Positions 28,411 through 37,971 of a stretch of 64,000 nt of DNA are shown in pieces; the stretch's first letter is position 1, and each line of letters begins with the position of its first letter. The notes beneath the pieces were generated by a model. The model made no database searches, was not told where the DNA came from, and saw only the letters and a list, made by a program, of their open reading frames with translations. Source of the DNA: Anaerolineae bacterium (lineage in GTDB: Bacteria > Chloroflexota > Anaerolineae > Aggregatilineales > JAFGMM01). Both the position numbers and the translations under genes were made by a program. The stretch covers positions 372,001 through 436,000 of the forward strand of contig JAOSJO010000001.1 of NCBI GenBank assembly GCA_027494055.1, given 5' to 3'.

Positions 28411-28517
28411 CGCCTGCGCGTGTCGCAGGTTGCAGGCTGCTCGCGCGCGAACGCGCTGCGCGTCAAGGCGGCGTTGGGGTTCAACGTTGACGAAACCGAG
28501 GCCGAAGGAGCGGACAC

Positions 28518-29261
28518 GTGACCGTCGAGTCGGAACAGGATATCGAGGCGTTGAAGCGCATCGGCAGGATTGTGGCGCTCACGCTGCGCGAGATGGCGGC
28601 GCACGTGCGCGCCGGCGTCACCACGGCTGAGCTGGACGCGGTCGCGCGCCGCTTCATGGCGCAGCACGGCGCGCGGTCGGGGCCGGTGCTGGTTTACAAC
28701 TTCCCCGGCGCGACCTGCATCTCGGTCAACGACGAGGCGGCGCACGGCATCCCCGGCGCGCGCGTGATCCGGCCCGGCGACCTGGTCAACCTGGACTGCA
28801 CGGGTGAACTAGACGGTTACATGGCCGACGCCGCGATCATGGTGGGCGTGCCGCCCGTGTCGCCCGAAGCGCAGCGGCTGCTTGACTGCGCGCAGGCGGC
28901 GCTCGACAGGGCGATTGGCGCAGCGCGGGCCGGGCGGCGCATCTACGAGATCGGCGCGGCAATCGAGGCGGAGGCGCAGGCGCGCGGCTTCAAGGTGTTG
29001 CGCGAGCTGACCGGCCACGGCGTCGGGCGCTCGGTGCACGAGGAGCCGGCGGTGCCCAACTACCGCAACCGGCGTTTCCGGCAGCGCCTCCATGACGGGC
29101 TGGTGCTCGCCATCGAGCCGCACGTCGCCGCCGGCGAGGGCAGCATCGTCGAAGACGCGGACGGCTGGACGCTGCGCACCCGCGACGGCGCGCTCTCCGC
29201 CGTGTACGAGCACACGGTCGTCATCCAGGGCGACCGCCCGCTGGTGCTCACCGCCCTGTAA
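28518..29261 (+). CDS. map: methionine aminopeptidase, type I
   Basis: A 247-residue metallopeptidase that removes the initiator Met. All ligands are seen: His in AAHGIPG, Asp pair in NLDCTGELDGYMADAA, His in TGHGVGRSVHEEP, Glu in AIEPHVAAG and Glu in VYEHTVVI. GTG 28518 follows AAGGAG. The Nudix gene starts 15 nt downstream and is probably co-transcribed. Confidence 0.93.
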   Translation: MTVESEQDIEALKRIGRIVALTLREMAAHVRAGVTTAELDAVARRFMAQHGARSGPVLVYNFPGATCISVNDEAAHGIPGARVIRPGDLVNLDCTGELDGYMADAAIMVGVPPVSPEAQRLLDCAQAALDRAIGAARAGRRIYEIGAAIEAEAQARGFKVLRELTGHGVGRSVHEEPAVPNYRNRRFRQRLHDGLVLAIEPHVAAGEGSIVEDADGWTLRTRDGALSAVYEHTVVIQGDRPLVLTAL

Positions 29262-29276
29262 TGAGGAGCGTGGCAG

Positions 29277-29900
29277 ATGAACCCGAAGTGGCTTGACTGG
29301 GCCAGAGAACTCCAGGCGATTGCGCAGAACGGCCTTACGTACAACCGGGACAGGGACGCCTACGACACACTGCGCTTCCAGGACGTGCAGCGCGTCGCGG
29401 CGGAGATCGTGGCGGCGCACAGCAACGGCGACGTGGCGCACTTCCGCGCGGTCTTTGCCGCCGAGGAGGGCCACATCACACCCAAGGTCGATGTGCGCGG
29501 CGTGGTGTTCCGCGACGACAAAATCCTGCTCGTGCGCGAGCGCTCTGATGGCCGGTGGACGCTGCCCGGCGGCTGGGCAGACCCGCGCGAGTCGCCCTCG
29601 GAGGCGACGGTGCGCGAGGTGTACGAGGAGTCGGGCTACCAGACGCGCGCGGTGAAGCTGCTGGCGCTCTACGACCGCGACAAGCACGGCCACCCCCCGC
29701 ACCTCTTCCACATCTACAAGGTCTACTTCCTGTGCGCGCTGGTCGGCGGCGCGCCCGCGACCAGCGTCGAGACCGACGGCGTGGACTTCTTTGCCGAGGA
29801 CGACATCCCGCCGCTCTCGCTGGGCCGCGTGACGCCGGCGCTCATCGCGCGCTGCTTCGAGCACTACCGCCACCCGGAGTGGCCGACGGACTTCGACTGA
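29277..29900 (+). CDS. Nudix hydrolase with N-terminal extension domain
   Basis: A 207-residue protein. The first 60 residues (KWLDWARELQAIAQNGLTY) form the small helical domain found in a subgroup of Nudix enzymes, followed by the Nudix box GGWADPRESPSEATVREVYEES. It probably hydrolyses a nucleotide-sugar or dinucleotide pyrophosphate; the substrate is unknown. Confidence 0.88.
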   Translation: MNPKWLDWARELQAIAQNGLTYNRDRDAYDTLRFQDVQRVAAEIVAAHSNGDVAHFRAVFAAEEGHITPKVDVRGVVFRDDKILLVRERSDGRWTLPGGWADPRESPSEATVREVYEESGYQTRAVKLLALYDRDKHGHPPHLFHIYKVYFLCALVGGAPATSVETDGVDFFAEDDIPPLSLGRVTPALIARCFEHYRHPEWPTDFD

Positions 29901-29934
29901 CGTGGGCGTGCGCGCGGCGCGCCGACCGTTTGTT

Positions 29935-30062
29935 CCTTCGTTGAACTCGCGGGGGGTTAGACCGGCCTTCAACCCCCCCCACTTGAGGGAATGGGGGGGT
30001 GAGTAATAAGAAGAAAGCTTAAAATCGCGACTGGACGTGAGCTTTCATAGAGAGATAGGGAC
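29935..30062. other. intergenic G/C-run region
   Basis: About 160 nt without a gene. It contains GGGGGGTT and CCCCCCCC/GGGGGGGG runs that could form a hairpin downstream of the Nudix gene, but no clean T-run follows. Homopolymer lengths here are unreliable. Confidence 0.4.
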
Positions 30063-30779
30063 ATGCGCCATTTCTACGAGACGCGCACCGCATTCGTACA
30101 CGATGTGCTCGCCCAGGTGGCCGCGCCCGGCGGCAGGGCGATCCTGGACGCCGGCTTCATCGGGAGCTACGCCGAAGCGACCGTGCACTACGCCATCGTC
30201 GATATGCTCCGGGATGGCGACCGCCTGACCGGAATCGACATCGACGCGCCGCGGCTCGAAGCGTTTCTGGCGCATCCCAAGACGCAGCAGCGCCAGGAGC
30301 GGTTCGACCTGCGCTACGAGCGCAGGTCCGTCTTCGACACCGGCTACGAGAGCGGCGCTTTCGACGCCGTGTTGCTGCTTGAGGTCTTCGAGCACCTGCA
30401 CGCGCCGTACCGCGTCTTCGACGAGGTGGCCCGCCTGCTCAAGCCGGGCGGCAGCTTCATCCTGACGTATCCGAACCCGCTCAGCCTGACGAAGCTGCTG
30501 CGCTATCTCTGGCAGGGCGACCTGCTTGACCACGGCTACCTCCGCGCCTACAGGGGCGCGCCGGATCACAAGGTCTTCCCGCACCCGCCGTCGCTGGCGA
30601 ACTACCTTATCGATGTGGGGTTGCAGCCGCGCAGCGTCGTGTTTATTAAGTACGCCTACCGGCAGTTGGGCGCGCTCAATCGCCTGTTGCCGCGCTGGAA
30701 CGTCACGCGGAAGCTGGCGGCCTACGTGGGCGTCCACGCCACGCGGCGCGGGCCTGAGCGCGCAGGTGACGATGCGTGA
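30063..30779 (+). CDS. class I SAM-dependent methyltransferase
   Basis: A 238-residue protein with the Rossmann-type SAM-binding order: motif I ILDAGFIGSYAE, acidic loop GIDIDAPRLEAF, motif IV FDAVLLLEVFEHL, motif post-VI LKPGGSFILTYPN. It has no signal peptide. The methyl acceptor is unknown; the pattern resembles methyltransferases of glycan or lipid loci. Its stop overlaps the next gene by 8 nt. Confidence 0.82.
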   Translation: MRHFYETRTAFVHDVLAQVAAPGGRAILDAGFIGSYAEATVHYAIVDMLRDGDRLTGIDIDAPRLEAFLAHPKTQQRQERFDLRYERRSVFDTGYESGAFDAVLLLEVFEHLHAPYRVFDEVARLLKPGGSFILTYPNPLSLTKLLRYLWQGDLLDHGYLRAYRGAPDHKVFPHPPSLANYLIDVGLQPRSVVFIKYAYRQLGALNRLLPRWNVTRKLAAYVGVHATRRGPERAGDDA

Positions 30780-32187
30780 GGCCCCTATCGCGCGACCGAA
30801 CTTGAGAAGCGCGCGGCGCGCCCGTCTGGTGCTGGCGCTTGCGGCTCTTGCGCTGGCAAGCCTTGCCTGCCAGACGGTGGTCATCATCGGCGGCCCGCCC
30901 GCGCCCACCCCGACGCCCGCCGCTCTGGCGACGGCCGCCGCTCTGGCGACGGCTGTCGCCCCGGCCACGCCCGGCCCGCCGGTTGAACCCACCTACGCCC
31001 CTGGCGTCGTCACCGTGGAGGCGGTCCCGCCCGATGGCGGCCCGGCAGGGGGCGAAGACCTGTTCATCGTCACGCCCCCGCCCACGCCCGAAGGCCCGAC
31101 GCTGCCGCGCGCGCTCTACTTCCTCTCCGACCGGGAGGGCGCGGCGCAGGTCTATCTGTTCGCCGGCGACGGGACGGCGGCGAACCGGATCACGAACGAG
31201 CCGGAGGGCATCCAGGGCTACGCGCTCGACCCCGGCGGCGCGTTTCTGGTGGCCCACACCGACCGGCGCGCGCTGATCATCTCCAACCAGCGCATTCTCG
31301 ACACGCTGGAGGCCGGGCCGGGCGTGAGCGTGCGCGGCTTCGCGATCGCGCCCGATGGCGCGCGTCTGGCCTTCTGGACGGAAGCCCTGCTCACCGTCTA
31401 CGAAATCGGGCCGGCGGGGCCGCGTTTCCTGCGCCTGGCCGACGCCGCGCCCACTTCCGCCGTGTGGAGCGCCGACAGCCGCACGCTGGCCTACACCGCG
31501 CCCGACGGCGTGCACCTGCTCGACGCGGACACCGGGCGGGACATCCTGGCGTTCGTCGCCAGCGACGACACGCCCTACCGGGTTGACGGCGCTTCGCCGG
31601 ACGGGCGCTGGATTCTGGCCTCGACCACGGACGCGAACGGTGCGTGCCTGGCGCGCCTGATCCCCCTGCCGGAGGCGTTCACCCAGCGCGTGGCCGCGCA
31701 GACGCTGCGGTGCCCGCTGACCTTCTCGCCCGACGGCGCGTATGCGCTCTGGACGCCGGTTGATGCGGCCACCATCCAGGTGACCGGGCTGCAGGCCGGC
31801 GCGCTCCGCGACGAAGGCTGGCGCACCATCACCGTCATCGCCGATTACGCGGCGTATGCGCCCGTGTGGCCGTACCCGGAGCGCTTCTTCCTGTGGACGT
31901 GCGCCTTCAGGGGGCAGGCTTGCCCGCCCGGCGCGCTCGACCTCTACGCGGGCGCGTGGCCGGAGGGCCGGCTCGCGCTGTGGTGGGATTCGGGGCACTT
32001 TCGCGTGATGCCGCAGGCGGGCGGCGCGGCCCCCGCCGATCCGGCGTGGGAGACGTTTGCGGTCGTTGCCGAGCCACGCGCCGGCGCGACGACGGCGCTG
32101 CTTGTGGTCGATGTGCCGGCCGGCACGGTCAACGTGGTCGCTGAGGCGGGCAACAACTGGGCGCCGCAGTGGTTCACGTTGCCGTAG
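30772..32187 (+). CDS. beta-propeller (TolB/WD40-like) lipoprotein
   Basis: A 471-residue protein with a lipoprotein signal (ALALASLAC|Q) and a Pro/Ala/Thr-rich linker of about 70 residues. Repeated blades of the type FAIAPDGARLAFWTE, AVWSADSRTLAYTAP and LTFSPDGAYALWTP follow. It is probably anchored on the outer face of the membrane. Such proteins are common in Chloroflexota and the function is unknown. Confidence 0.8.
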   Translation: MREAPIARPNLRSARRARLVLALAALALASLACQTVVIIGGPPAPTPTPAALATAAALATAVAPATPGPPVEPTYAPGVVTVEAVPPDGGPAGGEDLFIVTPPPTPEGPTLPRALYFLSDREGAAQVYLFAGDGTAANRITNEPEGIQGYALDPGGAFLVAHTDRRALIISNQRILDTLEAGPGVSVRGFAIAPDGARLAFWTEALLTVYEIGPAGPRFLRLADAAPTSAVWSADSRTLAYTAPDGVHLLDADTGRDILAFVASDDTPYRVDGASPDGRWILASTTDANGACLARLIPLPEAFTQRVAAQTLRCPLTFSPDGAYALWTPVDAATIQVTGLQAGALRDEGWRTITVIADYAAYAPVWPYPERFFLWTCAFRGQACPPGALDLYAGAWPEGRLALWWDSGHFRVMPQAGGAAPADPAWETFAVVAEPRAGATTALLVVDVPAGTVNVVAEAGNNWAPQWFTLP

Positions 32188-32211
32188 CGGGAACGCGCGC
32201 GGGACATTGGA

Positions 32212-32469
32212 ATTGAACCGCGAATAACGCGAATTCAGAAGCGCAGAGGTGGGGAGCGACCCGCCGGTTTGGCCTGCTTCCCGTGCTCCAATTCTGCGCT
32301 ACCAAACGTCTAGCTTCCCGAAAGCTTCAAGCTTTCGGGAAGCTATGGAAGCGAATTGCGAGACGATTATCGAGGCGATTATTGCCCCTTCATCAGTGGT
32401 GACGCGACGAAGGTGATGCGGGCAGTTTCCGAACGGTATTCGTGTTATCCGCGTTATCCGTGGTTCAAT
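32212..32469. mobile_element. MITE-like element with terminal inverted repeats, holding nested palindromes
   Basis: The left end ATTGAACCGCGAATAACGCG and the reverse complement of the right end, ATTGAACCACGGATAACGCG, match at 18 of 20 positions over the 258-bp span. Inside are a degenerate family A repeat and a perfect family B palindrome. No ORF with family support lies in it. Together with flanks it explains the 415-nt gap before the VWA gene. Confidence 0.6.
32311..32345. repeat. palindromic repeat, family B (perfect)
   Basis: TAGCTTCCCGAAAGCTT, a single C, then its exact reverse complement (17-1-17), nested in the MITE-like element. Confidence 0.85.
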
Positions 32470-32602
32470 GCCTTCTTTCCCTGGCGGCGAGCGCACAGGC
32501 GCGTCGCTGGCATTCAGGAAATGCGCAATTTCGCAAAAGTCGTTATCATCTAAAAAGGCGAGGTTTTGGCTCTGGAATCGGTGACCTGGACGCTGTAATC
32601 GG

Positions 32603-35560
32603 ATGACGTTCTCTGCCCCTCTGGCGTTGATCCTGCTCGTGGCGCTGCCGTATTTTGTCTGGTATGGCAGGCCGCGCACCCCTTTCCGGCGCGGGCGCGA
32701 CGTTTTCAGCCTGGCGCTGCGCCTGCTCATCGCGTCGCTGCTGGTCTTCAGCATCGCCGGCACGCAGCTCGTGCTCGCCGCCGACCGCCTGGCGACGATC
32801 TTCCTCGTGGACTACTCCGACAGCATGGGCGCGGAGGGCCGCCAGGCCGCGCTCGACTACGTTGAGGCCGCGCTCGACAGCATGGGGCCGGACGACCAGG
32901 CGGGCGTCATCCTCTTCGGCGCGGATGCGCTGGTCGAGCGCCCGCTCTCGAACGCGCGCACGCTGGACGCGGTGCGTTCCACGCCGCGAACGCTCAACAC
33001 CAACCTGGCCGAGGCGATCCGGCTGGCGCTGGCGCTCTTCCCGCCTGACATGGCGCGGCGCGTTGTCGTGCTCAGCGACGGGTTGGCGACCGTCGGGGAC
33101 GCCGAGGCCGCCGCGCGGCTTGCAGCGGCGTCGGGCGTGCAGATCGACTACGTGTCGTTCCAGCGGGCGCAGACTCCGGAGGTGATCGTCACGAACGTTC
33201 ACACGCCGGCGACGCTGGACGAGGGCCAGATCTTCGACCTGAGCCTGACGCTGGACAGCAACTTCGACGGCGAGGCCAACATCACGGTGCTCGCCGGCGG
33301 CGAGATCGTGCACCAGGAGCCGGTGGCGCTGCGCGCGGGGACGCAGAGCTTCGTGCTGAGCCTTCAGGCGGGGGAATCGGGTTTCACCGATTTCCGCGTC
33401 GTCGTGGAGCCGCTCGGCGCGGATACGTTCTACCAGAACAACGCGCTCAGCAGCTTCAGCCGCATCACCGGGCCGCCGCGCGTGCTGCTCGTGCGCAATG
33501 ACCCGCAGGAGAGCGCCGAACTGGTGCGCGCGCTCACCGCGACGGGCGTGACGGTTGACGAAATCGAACCCGGCGGGCTGCCGACCGGCCTGGGGCCGCT
33601 GAGCGTGTATGAGAGCGTGGTCCTGGTCAACGTCCCGGCGACCGACCTGCCGCTCCGGCGCATGAACGTGTTGCAGGTCTACGTGCGCGACCTGGGCGGC
33701 GGGCTGGTCGTGATCGGCGGGCCGAACAGCTACGGCGTGGGCGGCTATTACCAGACCCCGCTTGAGGAAACCCTGCCGGTCGAGATGCGCATTCGCGACC
33801 AGGAACGCCTCCCAGAGTTGGCGCTCGTGTTCGTCATCGACCGTTCGGGCAGCATGTCGGCCACCGAACCCAGCGGCTACACCCACCTGGACCTCGCAAA
33901 AGAGGCCGTGATCCGCTCGGTGGACCTGCTCAACTCGACCGACAACGTGGGCGTGGTCGGCTTCGACAGCAGCGCGTTCTGGGTCGTGCCCCTCCAGCAG
34001 GTGTCGAACCCCGGCGCGATCAAGGCGCAGGTCGGTACGATGACGCCCGGCGGCGGGACGAGCATTTTCGCCGCTGTGGAGGCGGTCGCGGGCGCGCTGC
34101 CGCAGCACCCGGCCCCGATCAAGCACGTGATCCTGCTCAGCGACGGCGGCGCGAACCCCGCCGGCGTGCTCGAAATCGTGCACGGCATGTATCAGGAGGC
34201 CGCCGTCACCACGTCGGTGGTCGCCATCGGCGCGAACTACACCCCCTGGATCGAAAACCTGGCGCGGGACACGGGCGGGCGCTTCCACTTCACGCCGGAT
34301 GTCGCCACCGTCCCGACCATCTTCACCGCCGAGACCATCCTCGCCTCGCGCTCGTACATCGTCGAGGAGACGTTCTTCCCCGCGCAGAAGGCCCCCAGCC
34401 CCATCATGGCCGGCATCACCCAGACGCCGGCGCTGCTCGGCTACGTCGCGACGAGCGCCAAGGATACCGCGCGCGTCATCCTCGGCAGCGACCAGGAGGA
34501 CCCCATCCTTGCGACCTGGCAATACGGCCTGGGGCGCGCGGTAGCCTGGACCTCCGACGCCCGCGCCCGCTGGTCGGCGGACTGGGTGAACTGGGATGAG
34601 TTCGCGCGGTTCTGGAGCCAGGCCGTGCGCTGGACCATCACCGAGGGCGCGGACGAGGCCATCGAGGTGACGGTCGAGCGGCACGACGACAGGGCCATCG
34701 TGCGCGTCGATGCGCTGGACCGGCAGGAGCGCTATCTCAACGGGCTGGACCTCAGCGCGCACGTCGTCGCGCCCGACCTCGCCGCCGAGACGGTCACGCT
34801 GCGGCAGGTCGCGCCGGGCCGCTACGAGGGCACCTTCGTCCCCACCGAGGAGGGCGCGTATTTCGTCGGCGTCTCCGGCGCGATGGGGGCGGAGGGTGAG
34901 CCGTCCGACATTGTCCAGCAGACCACCGGCTGGGTGCTGAGCTACTCGCCGGAGTATCGCAACCTGGAGGCAGACCCGCGCGCGCTTGAGCGCATCGCCC
35001 GCCTCACCGAGGGCCGCCAGCTCACCAACCCCGGCCAGGCCTTCGACCACAACCTCGTGGCGCGCCGCGCGCCGACGCCGCTCTGGCCCTGGCTGCTGCT
35101 TGTCGCGGCGTTGCTCCTCCCGCTCGACGTGGCCGCGCGCCGGCTCATCATCACGCGCACCGACGTTGAACGCGCGCGCGAGGCGGTCGCCCGGTTCTTC
35201 AGCAGGGGCGGCGTGGTTGCGGTCGGCGAGGAGCACTCAGGCCGGTTCGACCAGTTGCGGGACGCCAAGGAACGCGCCGCCGCCAGCACCCGCGCCCCTG
35301 ACGCCGCCGCTCCCCCCGAAGTCGAGGAGGCGCGCCGCGAGCGCCTGCCCAGGCCAGAGTACCCGCGCCCCAGCGCGCCGCCCGCCACGCCGGCGTACCG
35401 CGTCCGCCGCGATGCGCCCCCGGCAGCGCCCCCGGAGGCCGCGCCCGACGCTGGCGAAGAGGCCGCTGAGGGCACCCTCGCGGCGCGCCTGCTCAAGCGG
35501 CGGCGTGCGCGCGACGACGACGGCGATTCCGGCGCGGATTCCGGCGCGCAAAGTCCCTGA
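32603..35560 (+). CDS. large membrane protein with two VWA domains
   Basis: A 985-residue protein with two hydrophobic segments at the N-terminus (residues about 5-20 and 38-60) and one near residue 830. VWA domain 1 has MIDAS DYSDSMG (about residue 75). A GATase-like region follows (GGLVVIGGPNSYGVGGYY). VWA domain 2 has DRSGSMS (about residue 415). A Pro/Ala/charged C-terminal tail of about 130 residues ends the protein. It resembles the BatA/YegL-type aerotolerance or glutamine-amidotransferase-like families. The role is unknown. No strong ribosome site precedes ATG 32603. Confidence 0.82.
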   Translation: MTFSAPLALILLVALPYFVWYGRPRTPFRRGRDVFSLALRLLIASLLVFSIAGTQLVLAADRLATIFLVDYSDSMGAEGRQAALDYVEAALDSMGPDDQAGVILFGADALVERPLSNARTLDAVRSTPRTLNTNLAEAIRLALALFPPDMARRVVVLSDGLATVGDAEAAARLAAASGVQIDYVSFQRAQTPEVIVTNVHTPATLDEGQIFDLSLTLDSNFDGEANITVLAGGEIVHQEPVALRAGTQSFVLSLQAGESGFTDFRVVVEPLGADTFYQNNALSSFSRITGPPRVLLVRNDPQESAELVRALTATGVTVDEIEPGGLPTGLGPLSVYESVVLVNVPATDLPLRRMNVLQVYVRDLGGGLVVIGGPNSYGVGGYYQTPLEETLPVEMRIRDQERLPELALVFVIDRSGSMSATEPSGYTHLDLAKEAVIRSVDLLNSTDNVGVVGFDSSAFWVVPLQQVSNPGAIKAQVGTMTPGGGTSIFAAVEAVAGALPQHPAPIKHVILLSDGGANPAGVLEIVHGMYQEAAVTTSVVAIGANYTPWIENLARDTGGRFHFTPDVATVPTIFTAETILASRSYIVEETFFPAQKAPSPIMAGITQTPALLGYVATSAKDTARVILGSDQEDPILATWQYGLGRAVAWTSDARARWSADWVNWDEFARFWSQAVRWTITEGADEAIEVTVERHDDRAIVRVDALDRQERYLNGLDLSAHVVAPDLAAETVTLRQVAPGRYEGTFVPTEEGAYFVGVSGAMGAEGEPSDIVQQTTGWVLSYSPEYRNLEADPRALERIARLTEGRQLTNPGQAFDHNLVARRAPTPLWPWLLLVAALLLPLDVAARRLIITRTDVERAREAVARFFSRGGVVAVGEEHSGRFDQLRDAKERAAASTRAPDAAAPPEVEEARRERLPRPEYPRPSAPPATPAYRVRRDAPPAAPPEAAPDAGEEAAEGTLAARLLKRRRARDDDGDSGADSGAQSP

Positions 35561-35708
35561 ATCGCGTTACATTCTTCCATGAAAAGTCCTTGTGCCCAGG
35601 CGAAACTGATGGCATAATGTAGCTGGTTTGCACTGTGTGGTGCGGTTCAACTCGGCCCGCACAGGAACAACCTCTATCGACCCTTTTTTATGCCCAGGAG
35701 GTTTCACA

Positions 35709-36845
35709 GTGGCAAGCGTGACATACGATCACGTCACGAAACGTTTTGGCGATGTCACCGCGGTCAGCGACCTGGATATTGAGGTCGAGGATCAGGAGTT
35801 CCTGGTCTTCGTCGGCCCATCGGGTTGCGGCAAGAGCACCAGCCTGCGGATGCTCGCCGGTCTTGAGGAGATCACCGAGGGGCGCATCCTCATCGGTGAT
35901 CGCGTCGTCAACAACGTCGCCCCGAAAGACCGCGACATCGCCATGGTCTTCCAGAGCTACGCGCTCTACCCGCACATGACCGTCTTTGACAACATGGCGT
36001 TCGGCCTCAAGCTGCGCAAGACGCCGAAGGAGGAGATCAAGCGCCGGGTGCATGAGGCGGCCCGCAGCCTCGGCATCGAGGACCTGCTGGATCGCCGCCC
36101 GCGCCAGTTGTCGGGTGGTCAGCGGCAGCGCGTGGCCGTCGGGCGCGCCATCGTCCGCGAGCCGGCCGTCTTCCTCATGGACGAGCCGCTCTCGAACCTG
36201 GACGCCAAGCTCCGCGTTGAGGCGCGCGCCAACATCAGCCGCCTGCACCTGCGCCTCGCGACGACCTTCATCTACGTGACCCACGACCAGACCGAGGCCA
36301 TGACGATGGGGTCGCGCATCTGCGTGTTGAGCGCCGGCGTGCTCATGCAGCTTGACAGCCCCCAGAATCTCTACGACTTCCCGGACAACGTGTTCGTGGC
36401 GGGCTTCATCGGCAGCCCGGCAATGAACTTCCGCCGCGCCACCGTCCGCCAGGAGAACGGCGACATGGTTGTGGACACGGGCGACTTCCAGGTTGTCGTG
36501 CCGCCCGCCCACGCCAGGCACTTCCCCGAAGCCATCGGCAAGGAAGTGGTCTTCGGCATCCGCCCGGAGGACATCCACGACCCGCAGTACACGCCGCCCG
36601 GCATCCATACAGCGCAGGTTCCCGCCCAGGTGGACGTGGTCGAAGAGATGGGCAATGAGAAGCTCGTCTACCTGGCCGACTCCCAGAGGGAGGGCCTGAT
36701 CCCGCTGGTCGCGCGGTTCGACCCGCGCACGCGCCCTGTGGTCGGCAACACGGTGAGCATCGCGTTCAACATGGACAACATCCACCTGTTCGACGCGACC
36801 ACCGAGCAGGCGTTGCGCGTAGGCCGCGAGCGCACCGACGTCTGA
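35709..36845 (+). CDS. ABC transporter ATP-binding protein, MsmK/UgpC/MalK type
   Basis: A 378-residue ATPase with Walker A VGPSGCGKST, signature LSGGQRQR, Walker B VFLMDEPLSNLDA and TOBE/OB-fold C-terminal regulatory domain (FGIRPEDIHDP). Such stand-alone ATPases energise several sugar importers. GTG 35709 is chosen for the AGGAGG 7 nt upstream; the longer track ORF begins in non-coding sequence. No permease genes are adjacent. Confidence 0.92.
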   Translation: MASVTYDHVTKRFGDVTAVSDLDIEVEDQEFLVFVGPSGCGKSTSLRMLAGLEEITEGRILIGDRVVNNVAPKDRDIAMVFQSYALYPHMTVFDNMAFGLKLRKTPKEEIKRRVHEAARSLGIEDLLDRRPRQLSGGQRQRVAVGRAIVREPAVFLMDEPLSNLDAKLRVEARANISRLHLRLATTFIYVTHDQTEAMTMGSRICVLSAGVLMQLDSPQNLYDFPDNVFVAGFIGSPAMNFRRATVRQENGDMVVDTGDFQVVVPPAHARHFPEAIGKEVVFGIRPEDIHDPQYTPPGIHTAQVPAQVDVVEEMGNEKLVYLADSQREGLIPLVARFDPRTRPVVGNTVSIAFNMDNIHLFDATTEQALRVGRERTDV

Positions 36846-36872
36846 TCCGGCGCGCCAATTCAGCGCAAAGCG

Positions 36873-36911
36873 AGAGGGTGGTTCTCACGGGCCGCCCTCT
36901 TTTCGTTTTTC
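36873..36911 (+). terminator. intrinsic terminator of the ABC ATPase gene
   Basis: AGAGGGTGG paired with GGCCGCCCTCT, followed by TTTCGTTTTTC, about 30 nt after the stop codon. Confidence 0.75.
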
Positions 36912-37056
36912 TTATAAAGATATAATGGACCGACCTTGTATTGAAATGGCCTTGTGTCGCCCGGCGCGCTATAATCTCTTTGACGCTACTGAATACACCA
37001 GACCGGCGGCCTATCATCGCAGCCGTCACCGCAGCCGCCGGAAATAACCCCTCTTA

Positions 37057-37887
37057 TCAGGCCCCACGTTCCGCCAGAATGTGATGTTCGCTCCACGTGT
37101 GCGCAAGCGACGTAATCGGCCTGCCGCCGACGTCGAGGTCGCGGCAGACGTAGCCCCACCGGTCGAGCAGGTGCAGCACGTGGCGCGGGTCTTCCCCGCC
37201 GGCAAGCTCGCGGTGCACTTCGATCACGAGCGCGGGCTGCCACCTGCGCACCACACCCTGCATACCCAGCAGCGCGTGCAGTTCATGCCCCTCCACGTCG
37301 AGCTTGACGAGGTCCACGCGCGGGACGCGCGCGTGCTGCACAAAGCTGTCCAGGCGCACCGTCTCGACGCGCGCGCGTTGCACCACCCCCTCGCCGGCGC
37401 GCGGGATTGCGCGCGTATTGCCATGCAGCCGGCACATGCTCGACGCGGCGGTGATGGCGAGCACGTCGTCGCCGTCGCTGGCGGCGACGGCCAGGGGGTA
37501 GGCGCTCGCGTTGTCGATGTGGTTGTCGGCCAGGGTGCGCCGCAGGGCGCGGAAGTTCGCCGGCGCTGGCTCGAAGGCGTAGACGTGCGCGGCGCGCCTG
37601 GCGAGCAGCAGGGTGAAATAGCCGAAGTGCGCGCCCACGTCGAAGGCCACGCTCCCCGACCGCGCCAGGGCGTCAAGCGCGTCCGCGACTGCCGGTTCGT
37701 AGTCCCCGCCGGCGTAAGGCGAGCGGCGCAGCGACCAGCGCGCGCCGAGCGTCTTCCCGGCGAGCGGCCCGCCGGCGATGCGCACGGTCCGCGGCCCCAG
37801 CGCGTCGGCGATGCGGCGGTAGGCCGCGTAAATCCAGCGCCCTGGGCCGGGCGACCACAATCCCTGCTGCCGGGCTAACCCGCCCAT
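37057..37887 (-). CDS. FkbM-family methyltransferase
   Basis: A SAM-dependent methyltransferase of about 276 residues. Motif I is VAFDVGAHFGYFTLLLA, then YAFEPAPANFRALRR, LDSFVQHARVPRVDLVKLDVEGHE and ALVIEVHREL, the hallmark order of FkbM. ATG 37887 (MGGLARQQG) is preferred over the track's TTG 37896. The acceptor is unknown. Confidence 0.85.
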   Translation of the reverse strand: MGGLARQQGLWSPGPGRWIYAAYRRIADALGPRTVRIAGGPLAGKTLGARWSLRRSPYAGGDYEPAVADALDALARSGSVAFDVGAHFGYFTLLLARRAAHVYAFEPAPANFRALRRTLADNHIDNASAYPLAVAASDGDDVLAITAASSMCRLHGNTRAIPRAGEGVVQRARVETVRLDSFVQHARVPRVDLVKLDVEGHELHALLGMQGVVRRWQPALVIEVHRELAGGEDPRHVLHLLDRWGYVCRDLDVGGRPITSLAHTWSEHHILAERGA

Positions 37888-37910
37888 CGTACCCAACTCC
37901 GCGAAACAAA

Positions 37911-37940
37911 CACGGCTGAGCGTCGCAACGCCCAGCCGTG
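37911..37940 (-). terminator. intrinsic terminator of infA
   Basis: On the minus strand the stem CACGGCTG...CAGCCGTG is followed by TTTGTTTCG, 31 nt after the infA stop. Confidence 0.8.
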
Positions 37941-37971
37941 GCTCTTACATTCTGCGCCTGCCGCCGACAGA

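Noticed and set aside
32546-35236. 896-residue minus-strand ORF
   Set aside because: It is the antisense shadow of the double-VWA gene: no domains, His/Arg/Gln-rich, and typical of high-GC antisense frames.
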